Positions 35,514 to 46,907 of a stretch of 64,000 nucleotides of DNA are shown piece by piece. The stretch spans positions 36,757,425 through 36,821,424 of the forward strand of contig CALNVZ010000641.1 of the NCBI GenBank assembly GCA_940671915.1. The letters run 5' to 3'. How positions within the stretch are numbered: the stretch's first letter is position 1; every line of letters begins with the position of its first letter. The position numbers and the translations under genes were made by a program. The notes under the pieces were generated by a model, which did not search any database, was not told where the DNA came from, and saw only the letters and a list, made by a program, of their open reading frames with translations. This DNA comes from Paracentrotus lividus. Lineage: Eukaryota; Echinodermata; Echinoidea; Camarodonta; Echinidae.

Positions 35514-35846
35514 TGATGGGTGTAATGGATATGACATCAGTACAGATCACAAATAGAGGCTGGATGGACATTTAAGGTTTATGTCTAGAGCACAGTGTAA
35601 TAATACATCTTACTTTGACTTGAGATGTCATAACAAGTGAGGATTACTGTATCCTCACACAGTACATTCTTATTCCATTAGTGGCCTGTTTCAAATCTGT
35701 CATCAACAGGTCATCATCACAGTTCATGGCACTAGACTGTTTGTAAACATTACATTAACATGACCTGCTAGTCTTTGCTCGAAGTCTTCTCATCGCAAAG
35801 ACTATTACATATTATAATCATACATGAGATATCACCAATCACCACA
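35514..35846 (-). repeat. LTR (5' LTR in element orientation)
   Basis: Collinear with 32680-33009. The primer-site-like sequence lies just inside it, at about 35480-35496 on the minus strand. Confidence 0.9.
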
Positions 35847-35850
35847 GATG

Positions 35851-36190
35851 GTACTAGGACAATCACCCCGGACAATTACCCCCGGACATTTACCCCCCGA
35901 GGACAATTACCCCCCGGACAATAACCCCATAACCTCCGATTTACCTTGCATGTAACGAGTGACGCCTTTAGCTCATGACTATCACGTGACATTTGCCTCG
36001 GCCTGTTTAAACAAAACCTGTTTAAAACAGTGTAATATGTCTCTAAATAGGTCTTGTTTAAGGCTATAAAACCTCGTTTTTTTCCAGTTTTGAATAACAA
36101 TGTTTAGATATTAAACAAGAATGTTTAACTTTTAAACCAACATTTTTTTTTAAACAGCGAATTTTTAAACCGCGTTCTAACAGTGCAACT
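35851..36190. repeat. GGACAATTACCCCC words and TTTAAACA-rich block
   Basis: 35853-35930 holds four to five copies of GGACAATTACCCCC-like words, related in style to the GGACAACTCCCCCGG minisatellites at 37630 and 40020. 35995-36190 is rich in GTTTAAACA words and ends CTAACAGTG, as at 5630-5735. Confidence 0.55.
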
Positions 36191-36297
36191 GATATGATTT
36201 TTATTTATTTTTTGTTTAATTTCACGAAAAATCAGGCAAATAGATAAAATCGTAGTCTGAACCCATGGTTTCTAAGGGCGGCAGTAAAGGTCATAAT

Positions 36298-36443
36298 TAA
36301 TAACTCCATAAATTAACAAATAAAGTGAAAATATAAACTAAAGCCCAATATCAATTTATGCAAAAATAACACGGGTTAATCGTAAAATTAAATATCATAC
36401 ATAAGTTATTTTCACTTTATTTGTTAATTTATGGAGTCATTAA
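36298..36443. mobile_element. Small hairpin element (MITE-like)
   Basis: Inverted arms of 36 bp with one mismatch (36298-36333 and 36408-36443; core CATAAATTAACAAATAAAGT) around a 74-bp loop. Homology of the arms extends a few bases further outward. No clear target duplication. Confidence 0.65.
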
Positions 36444-36454
36444 TCATTCCAATT

Positions 36455-36612
36455 AAATTACTCCGCGTATCCATTGTTACAAGCTGTTGTGCTATTATGG
36501 AGTAAATTGTTGCTCCGCGTATCCATTGTTATAAGCTGTTATGCCATTATGACGTAAATTGATGCTCCGCGTATCCATTGTTGTAAACTGTTGCGTGCAG
36601 CATTTTACTGGC
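36455..36612. repeat. 52-bp tandem repeat, three copies
   Basis: CTCCGCGTATCCATTGTT recurs at about 36461, 36513 and 36565. The last unit decays into an inverted GCGGAGTGCA. Confidence 0.8.
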
Positions 36613-37164
36613 ATCGCGGAGTGCAATATTGTAACAATAATGCACTCCTTTTTCTCCATTGATACGGGTAATGTAGAATACATAGGACATGCATTATTCT
36701 AACAATATTGAACACCGACAGGCAAACATCTGGAAGAGTATCAATGCATGGTTTTAATGTATCGAAAAAGGTGACCTCTATGTGTAGACATGTGGGACGC
36801 AACATTGCAGGTGAACCTTTATGTGTGCATGCTTTGACACCCCGAATTTTTGTAATGGGGGCGGCGCTGATCATCCACCCCGACCTTTAAGCTTACTCTC
36901 TTGCAAATTCCGAATACTGCATTTACTATGAATGACTACGAGTTCCCTACTGTGAAGACCAGTTATACGATTTTAACTACCCTCCAAAAACACATAATTT
37001 TTTTTACCCCCACCCCCATGCACGCACACACACAAACACATACATATTAATGTCAGGCAAATCTTGGTACATATTTTTGGGTCTGCCAATACCAGAAAAT
37101 AGGAGAACTGCCCTATTCCGCTTCCAATAGTGATGAAACCTTGGAGTCACAGCTGGGTGGACTT

Positions 37165-37345
37165 GGGTACTTCTTCCACTACAATGATGGACTTAAGTAC
37201 TTCTTCCACTACAATCATGGACTTACGTACTTCTTCCACTACAATGATGGACTTAAGTACTTCTTCCACTACAATCAATGGACTTAAGTACTTCTTTCCC
37301 TACTACAATGATGGACATAAGTACTATCTTCTTCCACTACAAATC
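37165..37345. repeat. 30-bp tandem repeat
   Basis: About six units of ACTTCTTCCACTACAATGAT followed by GGACTTAAGT. The Thr/Ser-rich ORF through it is a repeat artefact. Confidence 0.85.
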
Positions 37346-37634
37346 TCAATTTTCGAAAAATGGGGGTTGCTGGTTGGGGCACTTTGCAAATATTTTTTTT
37401 TTTTTTTTTTTTTTTGTGCAAAACTAACACTTGCACATGATTTGTAATGGTATGTAAATAGCATTTATGCAAAAACTCCATTTTTGAAAAAAAAAGTGAC
37501 TAAGTATTCTTCCACTACACTCTTCAAATTAGTCTCAAACCTAGGGTCCCCAAATCTTAGTTAGAGGGGAAGCCAATTCCATTTTAAACTTAGGGGGGCT
37601 ACTAATCGGTAACAAACTTATGGGTGCCAAATGG

Positions 37635-38035
37635 TTCTAGGACATCTCCCCCGGAGGACATCTCCCCCGGGGACAACTCCGGAGGACAGCTTCCCCCGGC
37701 GGAACAACTCCCCCGAGGACAACTCCCCCGGAGGACAGCTCCCCCGGAGGACAGGTCCCCCGCAGACAATCTCCCCCGGAGGAACGGTCCCCCCAAGGAC
37801 GAGTCCCCCGGAGGACAGCTTCCCCCAGGACAACTCCCACGGAGGAACAACTTCCCCCTGGACAACTCCCCTGGAGGAACAACTCCCCCGGAGGACGACA
37901 CCCTCTGAGGAACAAGCTCCCCCGGAGGACCAACTCCCCCGCAGGACAACTCCCCTGGAGGACAACTCCCCCGGAGGACATCTCCCCCGGAGGATAGGTC
38001 CCCCAAGGACAAACTCCCCGGATGACATCTCCCCT
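37635..38035. repeat. 16-17-bp GC-rich minisatellite (GGACAACTCCCCCGG)
   Basis: Over twenty units of GGAGGACAACTCCCCCG with variants (ACATCT, ACAGCT). Because the unit length is not a multiple of three and lacks stops, several frames on both strands stay open. An oppositely oriented array of the same unit lies at 40020-40340. Confidence 0.88.
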
Positions 38036-38039
38036 CACT

Positions 38040-40015
38040 TTAAATTCTTTATAACTATTGATTTATGCCAACCCCTTGGGTTTTCTTTCTGTTCAATTAT
38101 TAACATTACTTTTCCCTTCTGTATGACAAGCGAAGAGGGAATGGTTGTTTAATGTTTAATCATCCCATTGGAACCACCCTTCCAATCTATGAATGGCTAC
38201 TACTTCCCTCAAAGGTTGTTAGTTTTTGGCCAGATTCAGAGGTACCCCCGAACCGCAAATGTGACCCTCAGAAAAGGAAAATTAATGAAAATGCAAGAAT
38301 AAAAGAAATGTTGAAAAAGGGAAGGATGCTAAATTGGGGAAATATGAAGCTACAGGAGTAGAAAAGAGCACGAAGGGCGAGTTGCCTTACATATCTCTAG
38401 TCGTCTTCAGCAAAGGGGGGGGGGGGTGAGCCACGATAAATTAAGCTTTAATTAATAATTAATCACACCCTAAACAAATTAGAAATGGGCGCAAAATTTA
38501 AACGAAGAACAACATTTTTTCTATTGATCAAAAAGAAATTCACAAAACTCAATTCCAAAATCATCACTTGTTTTGTCATTTTTCAAGGAATAATGTAATA
38601 ACAATCATTGTCATTGGGTTTAAGATTTTACAGACAAGTGTGAATACGTCTTGCCGAAATGAGAGAAGAAAGTCGCAGATCAAAGATCCGAGTAAAATCG
38701 ACAAACTAATAAAAAACTCAAAATTTTGAGGAAATTTTTTTTTTTTGATTTTCTGGTTTTACCATGCTTCATCTTTGCTCTGTTAAAAAAATGAGTGAAA
38801 ATGATAAACGGAAAAGTGGTAAAAAAGCAGTTTTTCGGCGAGTGTTTTTTTCGGTCATAATTTTTTTTTTTTTCCGGACATACAAGCGCAGTCCACGCTC
38901 ATTTCCCCTCTCCGTTTAGGAAGTCAAAACTTCGCAGACGTTTTTCTCTGATTTGATTTCCAAGAGCACAATTCTCCTCGCGTTCAGAGGCTAATATCTC
39001 CACTTCTATTTACTCTTTACAGTCGGTTTATATATCAAATTCAAGGCAATGAATCAGGATCAATAATATCAAATAAAATGGATTTCAAAAATCGCGACTA
39101 GTCTCTCATTTCGACGTGACGCATCACAATTGTTATATCTGAATGGTGTGTGTTCATAAGTATGCACTTGCACAGCTTTGCATTCATGCCGTGTCATCGC
39201 TATCATAAGAGGGTGTTTATTGCAACTAGTGTTGGTATGAAAAATATCTCCAGATAAGTAATGACATTAAAACATCTCGGTATATCAACCAATTTTTCAG
39301 TATTTCCGTCAACATATCGCGATGAAATCATTTATATATTTTAGAACATTGCTGAAACAAGCCAAAACAAACAAAAACAAAACAAAACCCTTGTATCAAA
39401 TATTGTACATGTATGTTTGTATAATTAAAGAAGTGTGATATAAAATTTTCCACTTGACGATTCGCGCTTGAAAATCCTTTTCTTTTTCATTTTTCTTTTT
39501 TTTTTTTTTTTTTTGGGGGGGGGGGCTGAAAGAAAGATGATCGTCACCGTTTGTAAGAGAATAACAACAACAAAAATAGAACCATATAAAAGTAAAAATA
39601 TACTGCTTCGGGTCATTTTAGTAAAAAAAATTTCGGCTCGCGCTTTGCGCTCAAGAATCATTTTTTTTCAAAAGGTTCATTTTTTTTTCGAATTTCGAAC
39701 CCCGCAAAAATCCTATTACGGCCTGACCATTGACCTACATACCTCTCATCTAAACAGATCATCTTCCTATGGATTTAAGATTGAAGTTGATATTCTCTCT
39801 CTCTCTCTCTCTTTTGACGATAAAAAAGCGGTTCCAAATAGCAGTACGCCTCTACAGCTGCCAAACTATAACACCCTTCGCCGGAAAAAAAACAAAAACA
39901 AAAATTGCAAAAGATTTTGTATTTCCATGAATGGCTATTTCGGTTTAAAAAACATAAAATAAAAAAAAAAAAAAAAATCGCAAATGGAGCAAAAATTAAC
40001 GAGTGCATGTGGATC
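38040..40015. other. Between the two minisatellite arrays; inverted-repeat element and simple repeats
   Basis: 38653-39118 has inverted ends around CGAAATGAGAGA followed by AGTCGC, probably a small TIR element. A T run then G run lies at about 39489-39525, a CT run at about 39796-39813, and an A run at about 39960-39977. CTCGCGCTTTGCGCTC at about 39637 is a stray copy of the 25-kb repeat word. No gene seen. Confidence 0.5.
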
Positions 40016-40019
40016 TGTT

Positions 40020-40340
40020 CTCCGGAATGGTTGAGTTGTCCTCGGGGGACTTGTCCTGCGGGGTATTGTGCTGCGGGGGAGTCGTCCTCCGGGGGAGTCC
40101 GTCCTCCGGGGAGTTTCCTCCAGGGGTATTGTCCTCCGGGGAGTTGTCCTCCGGGGGAGTTTGTCCTCCGGGGAGTTGTCCTCCGGGGGAGTTTACTCGG
40201 GGATATGTCCTCTGTGGGACTTGTCCTCCGGAGGAGTTTTCATCGGGGAGATGTCCTCTTCGGGGGAGTTGTCCTCCGGGGGAGCTGTCCTCCGGGAGTT
40301 GTCCCCGGGGGAGTTGTCCTCCGGGGGAGATGTCCTGATA
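40020..40340. repeat. Minisatellite TTGTCCTCCGGGGGAG, inverted relative to 37635
   Basis: About nineteen units of the complement of the 37635 array. The outer edges match: TGGTTCTAGGACATC at the left edge of the first array and GATGTCCTGATACGGTGCC at the right edge of this one. GTGCCAAA flanks both. Confidence 0.85.
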
Positions 40341-40389
40341 CGGTGCCAAATATATATCAAACTTGGAAGAGCCAAAATTGACATGACAT

Positions 40390-40680
40390 GAGAGGTGCCT
40401 TGATCTTAAACTTGATTTTAAAATCAAAGAGGGCGCAAAATCGTCTCAACTTAAGGGGCAATAAATTGATCTTTAACTTCAGGGGCGCCAACTTAATCTT
40501 AGAATTAGGGGTCGTTAAACTGATCCTGAACTAATAGGGCGCCAAAGTACTTTTGAAATAAAGGGGCGTTAAATTTATTTGAAACTACGGGGCGCTAAAC
40601 ATTGATCAGAAAATTATTGAGGGGCGTGAAATCGATCTCTCACTGGAGGTGCTAAATTGACCGAAAACTTAATTGTAAAA
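40390..40680. repeat. About 45-bp degenerate repeat with GGGGCGCCAA
   Basis: Repeating GGGGCG(C/T)(C/T)AAA then TGATCTTAAACTT phrases. Two similar phrases precede the first minisatellite at 37560-37630. Confidence 0.65.
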
Positions 40681-42003
40681 AAAAAATTATATTCATGAGA
40701 AGATTGAAACCCAAAAGTGCTTGAACTTCCATGCCTTCTGGTCAGAGTAAATAATTCGCTTGCGCTTCGCGCTTGCATATTTTTTCATAAGGGTAATTAC
40801 ATTCTGTTTCTGAGAATTTCAGCTCCTGCTCACATGATACTCTAGCTATTCATGAAAAGCTAACAGAATTGAACCCCAAAGAGTTCTAATGTTTTTTGCC
40901 TTTGAGTCATTAGGTAGATATAATTTGTTTCTAATATGAAGTTAATGTGCAGTATTTTGTTATTATATCATCAAAACAAAGTAAAAAAAAATAAATAAAA
41001 TAACTAAATGAATAAAAACCCAGAGAATCAACTTTGAAAGAGAAAATTTATTTACATGATTATTGAACATTTTAGCTGTAGACTTAAGTTTTACTGGTGA
41101 GGTGGGGGTTGTCTTTTGGAAATTACTTGGGGCGTCAAAATCATTTCGGGCCCTGTTGTGAAATCCTGGATAAGCGCATAATAACATGAACATACTATAA
41201 TAGTGACTAAGAACCCCCAACATCTATCCAAATTCAATTCATTGGATGAGTACAAATCAAAACAAAACGAAATAAAGAGAAATCATTATGCAGTATCAGT
41301 GTGCAGGATCCAGGAAGAATCAGGGAGGGTTCCAGGGAGAATCGGGGTTGTCGGTTTTAGTGCCGGGCTTGCATCGGTTCTCGATCTTGGAATTTTCATT
41401 CAATTTTAGTCGGTATGAAGTCAGTCTGGACGGTCTGACTGCACTACTACCTAATATCCTATCCATGTCAATATCATACAAAGTGCAAGATCTTTTTTCT
41501 GTTGGGTACAAACAAAATTATGAACAAAATTGCAAAAAAAGGAGTTTCGTACTTGAAAGCTATAGGCCTTATGCAAATTTACCAAACCCAACCGCCCCCC
41601 CCCAAAAAAAAAGTCTTAGTTGTATGGTAAATTCATCAAAAACCGCGGTGATGATAATATTAGCCTGAATTTATATTTTTAATATATATTTATGTATCTT
41701 TTTATAGCTGTAATGTGATTTTTTTTTTTAAAGTTGTGGTATGTTTACCAATACCTGTATAGGACTGAAATATATGTAGTAATGAACGAATAATTATTTT
41801 AATAGCATGTAGATCTGTTTTTTTGTTTTTTTTAGAATAGGGAATGGATGGAGAAACGTACATCATAAGTATAATATAAAGTTGATTTTAAAGAATAGCT
41901 CATAATTATAATCATGTATTAAAGTTCCGCTTGGGCTAAAGTATGTGTCTATCTACTCCCGATTTTGATACTTGACTCCCTGTTATATGCCCTACACGGA
42001 ACC
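40681..42003. other. Intergenic, nothing recognised
   Basis: AT-rich. A near-palindromic GCTTGCGCTTCGCGCTTGC lies at about 40758. The longest ORF (41288-41668, 126 codons) has no recognisable domain and its composition gives no reason to call it a gene. Confidence 0.5.
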
Positions 42004-43041
42004 TTTTAAATGGAAGCTCTGGACCCAAAATAAGTTGCTTTAATAAAAAGCAGAAAAATTAGAAAAACAGATTTAAAAAAGTTTGAAGAAAATCGGACTA
42101 ATAATAAGAAAGTTATGAATATGAAACCGGACAAGATAACACAATCGGTTAGAGCGCCCGTAAAAAGGTAGCCCACCTTGCTTTCATGAACGGGAGGTCG
42201 TGAGTTCGAAACCCTGCCGAGTCATACCAAAGACTTACAAAAATGGTACCTAAAAAGTTGCCTTTTTACAAGGAGCTTGGGGGTAATAATAACATCATGC
42301 AGGGCCCGCTGGGAGAACAGTGGTCAGAATTGAAGTGGCTACCCTGGGTAAATAAATCCATATTATTATTATTATTATATAATATCTTTATGATGCACAA
42401 AAAAAAATAATCGCTATACCAAATTGGCAACACCTGTGATGTCATAGGGGCACAACTTGCCATGCATTTCCTATATTGTTTTATGATAAATTTTCATTTC
42501 CTTTGTTAAGAAACTGTTCTCCTCATAACTTTGGCCAAGATATATTGATGGCAATAAGTTATTGCATCTATGCATTTTCATAAAATGAGAATTATAATGA
42601 TATTTCAAAAGAAAAGTGATATTTTTCATGAAATTCAGCACTCATCAATATTTCTTTTCTATACTAAAAACCTACTTAAAATCTTTGTCTTTTGTATTTC
42701 TAGATGGGGTGCTGATTTTACAATATATGTATAGATGCAGTAGCATATTACCATCAATATATCTTGGCCAAAGTTCAAGGAAAACAGTTTCTTAACAAAT
42801 AAAGTGAAATTTTATCATAAAACAATATAGAAAATGCATGGAAAGTTGTGCCCCTGTGACATCACAGGTTTGTGACAGTGTTGCCAATTCGGTATAGCGA
42901 TCAAGTTTTTGTGCATCGTAAAGATATTCATGACTTTCTTATTATCAGTCCGATTTTCTTCAAACTTTTTAAAATCTGTTTTTCTAATTTTTCTGCTTTT
43001 TATAAAAGCAAATTAATTTGGGTCCTGAGCTTCCCTTTATA
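42004..43041. mobile_element. Foldback (long inverted repeat) element
   Basis: The left arm from GGAAGCTCTGGACCC pairs with a right arm ending GGGTCCTGAGCTTCC. Pairing continues through AAAACAGATTTAAAAAAGTT, GATGTCATAGGGGCACAACT and AATATATCTTGGCCAAAGTT to a unique centre at about 42575-42735. Left-arm continuity is broken only by the SINE at 42123-42380. Non-coding. Confidence 0.82.
42123..42380 (+). mobile_element. tRNA-derived SINE
   Basis: Polymerase III-type boxes are visible: an A-box-like TCGGTTAGAGCG at about 42145-42156 and a B-box GAGTTCGAAACCC at 42202-42214. A non-tRNA body (GCCTTTTTACAAGGAGCTTG) and a tail of ATT repeats (42358-42378) follow. AATAT at 42118-42122 and 42381-42385 is a likely short target duplication. 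The opposite arm of the foldback element runs uninterrupted across the corresponding point, which proves the insertion. Confidence 0.82.
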
Positions 43042-45321
43042 TGAATCGTAATCTCACAATGAATCGAATACAAAATATATCATAATTATGCTCTTATTAT
43101 ACCAGAACTACATTGAACTTTGTACATTATGTTTGTATCTAATGTAGCCAAAGTAGTTTTGGTAGAGCGTATAACATGCTCTATAAACATCCTTCATCAT
43201 TATCGATTGCTATTTAGAAAGTTTTGTATAGAATATAACTAGGAGTAGCCTACACTGTAGTAAAAAAAAAATTAAAAAAAATAAAAAAAAAATACAGAAA
43301 AAAATACAGCAAAGTGATGTCAGCAGAGTCGTCATTCAAAAATGTAATTTGAAATACAGTTTGTTGTAAAATTCTCCCTTAAGAATTGATGAAAGAGAAG
43401 GAAAAAATAGAGTTTTATAGCATACGTATTTGGTTAAAACGGAACAAATGTGCTACTCCTGATGTATATATTGTATTTCTCACGTAATCATTTGCAGGAT
43501 AAACTTACAACAAAACTGTTTTTAGGTGGTATGTACCTATGTACATAATCACCTCTTTTTATTGTCCGAATCTTCTTTTTAGGTGGTATGTACGTAATGT
43601 ACATATCACCTATTGTTATTGTCAGAATCTTCTTTTTCTTTCTTTTTTATTCTGTACAAATCTTTTAGACACGATAACTCATAAAATAATTCATTAAAGT
43701 ATTTCAAATTTTCAGCAATGATTGATCCTTATGAGATCTGAGCACTGAAATCTGTTTTAGCTCATTAACATAATGTGACGTCATCTAGACGCCATTTTGT
43801 AAAATCACATTATCAATCATTACTTCATAACAAATAATCATTGATTAATCATATTTAGTACACATAAACTTCAAATTAAAGCGCATTTTTTAAAAGTAAT
43901 GCGCGCGCGTACGTGCGCGCATTAAGGAATTACGCGCGCGCAAATATTAAAAATGTTCAAATTACCCTTTTGGTCAATTTAGAGTACGTTTCAGGTCATT
44001 TTAAGCATTTCAAGAAAAATGCGCGCGCACGATTTTGCGCGCATTTATGCGCGTCGGGAAAGAATGCAGCTCCAGATACGCGATTTTTGGCTCTTAAAGT
44101 AATTTTGATAATATTCGCAACAATTTGACACCATGAACACTATTTTTAGACTATTCATAACGAAATGATCGTCTCTTCAAATTGGAACCGATTTCAGTTT
44201 AATGATGTCATAATCTTGGGACAAAGAGGAGTGTTTCTCAGTAAATATGTGCCGTTTCTCTTTCAAATTTTCAGTATGTTGTAGCTGTGACAATTCCCTA
44301 CAACATTAGCGCATTTACTCTGGTTTTACCCCCGGCTTTGCAGTCTAAATTGACGATTAAAGAAGGCATGTCATTTCATTACATTTGAAGTGTACGCGTA
44401 TTCTGCATTGGACAAGCCATCTCATTAGGTGGTATGTACGAATGTAAATAGCACCTCTTGTTATTGTCAAAAATTGTGGCCAAATGAATCGTGGCTGGTC
44501 TCAAATTGAAGAGCGTTATTTTCCTAACAAAAAATAATTCGACAGCCTATTTGATAAATGCTTGTAACAGGTTTAAAATTTTGAAAAACCGGTGTGTCAA
44601 AATCTAAAAATGCTCAAAATCACCCCATATTTATACAATGTATGTTTCAGGCCATTTCAAGAATTTTGAAAATGTCTGCGCGTAAGCGCCCGTGCGCGCG
44701 TTTTGCGTGCACTTTGTAAATCGCATAAAATTCCAGGGTTTTTTCTTGATTGGCAATTTAGACATTTCTCTTAGGAGTTTCTATATATTTTAAATCGTTT
44801 CCAGCCGACCATACAGACGCACGCGCTCATCAAATTTCAATTTCCGCGCGTGCGTCAATGGGGCAATTAACGTAAAAACATAACAAAACATACGTCTTTA
44901 GAATCCTCCAAAGCTCGTCCGAAAGGTCGAAACCCTTTTTATTTTTTCACATGTTCTGAAAGTTTATGACATAGTAAAATATAAACCACTTATAAAATGT
45001 GGGGTCTAAGGAATAAAACATCGCATCGGCATATTCTCATGCAAACCCAAAATTTCATTTTTTTTTTTTTCCAATCCAAATTTAGTTATTATCAGCATAA
45101 ATATTGGTTGATTTTCTCCCAAATGCTTTTCATGTTAAGGCAGAGACAGTTCACAAACAGTCGAATTGTAAAAGGTAATTAAATGTGAATTCATCACATT
45201 ACACTATTCATTTTCTTCTTTATCAAAAAGTTTATTTCACTCTCTCTCTCCGTTTCATTTTTGTTCTCTCTCTCCTGTAGCCAATTGCTGCATACTCTTT
45301 TGCATTACACATACATATCAG
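43042..45321. other. Intergenic with repeated hairpins and GCGCGC clusters
   Basis: No gene. Three hairpins of the form AGGTGGTATGTAC then (AT)GTACATA then CACCT lie at about 43524-43555, 43581-43612 and 44424-44455. Dense GCGCGC words occur at about 43901-44052 and 44690-44708 in otherwise AT-rich DNA. Confidence 0.6.
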
Positions 45322-46281
45322 TAGGGGAGAGTGGGGTTAGTTGGAACACGGGGTTAGTTGAATCATTGTAATTTTCTTTAACGGCTATGAATATATTTAT
45401 GCAAATGTACCCTCAGGTTGTTGCTATTAGCAACTGCCATCCACCACATTTTAGACAGCACACGTGCTTCAAGCCTCGTGAAGTTAGAAAGCAATGTTTG
45501 TTTTTTCACCTTCTGAGTAAATTTTGTCACTTTTACAAATGTTTTAATACCTCAAAGACGATCATAAATTAACTTGGCCTGTTTTTGAGTATAACAAACA
45601 GTTATACCAAGCTACAAAACAAGGTTAAATATATGGCATGTTGATGTCCCTCTTTTGTGCTGTAAGCTTACAAATATCAAATAGGCCTCTGGGGTTAGTT
45701 GGAACATTTTGAACGGGGTTAGTTGGAACATGTACTAAGTAAATAGGTTTCAACTAAACAAAAAAATAAAAATCATATAATTCAATGACGTGTTCCGAAA
45801 TATTCTTATACATGTAAATTAGTGCAAATTGGACAATTTTTATGCAGAATGCTACTTCACAGGACTTAAGAATATCTGTATGTGAGTGGATGCTATCAAG
45901 TGTAATAAAACATGAAGTAAAGAAAAAAAAATGAACACCAATCTTTAATATTTTAATGGGAATCAATAAAACAAGTCTGCTGAACCCATGCAATAATATG
46001 GTAGATAGTTTAAATATAATTTTTAAGATATCATGCACAATGTTTCAACTTAAATACCATGTTCCAACTAACCCCGTGTATGGGGTTAGTTGGAACACTT
46101 GACATGGTCTTGTTGAAGATGGATTTTTCCGGAACCATCACTAAGTTTAAGAATTTTATGGGGTATTTGTAGCATACAGATATACACTCAAGCTGATAAT
46201 TTTTTGTTTCTTGAAATAAATCCGCTTTTGTTTTACGGCCATTTTTGTGAAAAATGTTCCATATAACCACACTCTCCCCTA
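45322..46281. mobile_element. TAGGGGA-ended TIR element with GGGGTTAGTTGGAACA words
   Basis: Ends TAGGGGAGAGTGGGG and, on the complement, TAGGGGAGAGTGTGG. GGGGTTAGTTGGAACA or a variant occurs at about 45333, 45351, 45690, 45714, 46056 (inverted) and 46080. 960 bp, non-coding. Same design as 26866-27740 and 53876-56449. Confidence 0.8.
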
Positions 46282-46820
46282 CATACCACCGATAAGTGTA
46301 CGCATTACAATTATAAAGCTCTAGTTTTAATTACATTTTTATGGCGACTCTGCTGACAGCAGATCTGCTGTAAAAATACATATATTTTTTTTTACAGTGT
46401 AGTTGTATTTAAACTGGAAGTAGATGTAGACGTATTGTTAAAGTAATAATATTGTTATAGTAATATTATTACTTTAGTCTAAGTACTAGTAGTTTGAAGC
46501 GGAGCTTACAGGTTGCATGTGCTATTCTTCATAATTGTAAATATGTTTAATGGATGACTAGTTCTGGTTGATGAGTGTGGGTATAAAAGGAGACAAAAAA
46601 AACTTATTTGATGTGGACATGAAAAAAAAACCTGATAAAAAACATATTTACAGGTATACAACTTAAAATGTATATACATTTTTATTCCACTAATATTTGT
46701 AAGTTGTATGCTATACATAGACCACCATGAGGTCCTGTTCTAATAATTGCTGTGTTTATTCAATTAGGCCTAAAAGGCAGAAGACATCCTTTAGCCCAAG
46801 TAACTTATAGTGGAACAATT

Positions 46821-46824
46821 ATAT

Positions 46825-46904
<80 letters not shown>
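46821..46904. repeat. AT dinucleotide microsatellite
   Basis: About 40 AT units. Its length may be misassembled. Confidence 0.97.

Positions 46905-46907
<3 letters not shown>

Larger units (their letters stand above)
32680..35846 (-). mobile_element. Non-autonomous LTR retrotransposon on the minus strand
   Basis: Two direct repeats of about 330 bp (32680-33009 and 35514-35846) flank a 2.5-kb interior and have TG/CA ends. GATG flanks the whole element (32676-32679, 35847-35850). Read on the minus strand, a polypurine tract AAAGAAAGGGAGG directly precedes the 3' LTR, and TGGTGTCAGATCGGG, just inside the 5' LTR, is a plausible tRNA primer binding site. The orientation is therefore minus. The interior has no gag or pol ORF and is rich in CTTTTCAACC words (34650-34990, plus strand), so it resembles TRIM/LARD-type elements mobilised in trans. 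The LTRs differ at a modest number of sites, so the insertion is not brand new. Confidence 0.88.

Noticed and set aside
32680..35846. Segmental duplication of gene 3' flank instead of an LTR element
   Set aside because: TG/CA ends, flanking GATG copies, a polypurine tract and a primer-site-like sequence together fit an LTR element better.
36455..37345. CRISPR-like direct repeats
   Set aside because: Units are contiguous 52-bp and 30-bp tandem repeats without unique spacers, in animal DNA.
37602..38152. Overlapping long ORFs on both strands (up to 173 codons)
   Set aside because: They arise from a stop-free GC-rich minisatellite; the peptides are just the repeat read in several frames.
39468..39962. 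164-codon ORF starting in a T run
   Set aside because: Begins in homopolymer T/G and crosses a CT microsatellite; no domain.
39905..40427. ORFs of 107-158 codons on both strands
   Set aside because: Same minisatellite in inverted orientation; not protein-like.
41288..41668. 126-codon ORF
   Set aside because: No recognisable domain, low-complexity Pro/Lys patch from simple sequence, no supporting context.
42144..42214. Genuine tRNA gene
   Set aside because: The A- and B-box-like words are present but the acceptor and anticodon stems do not form; the tail and target duplication mark a SINE.
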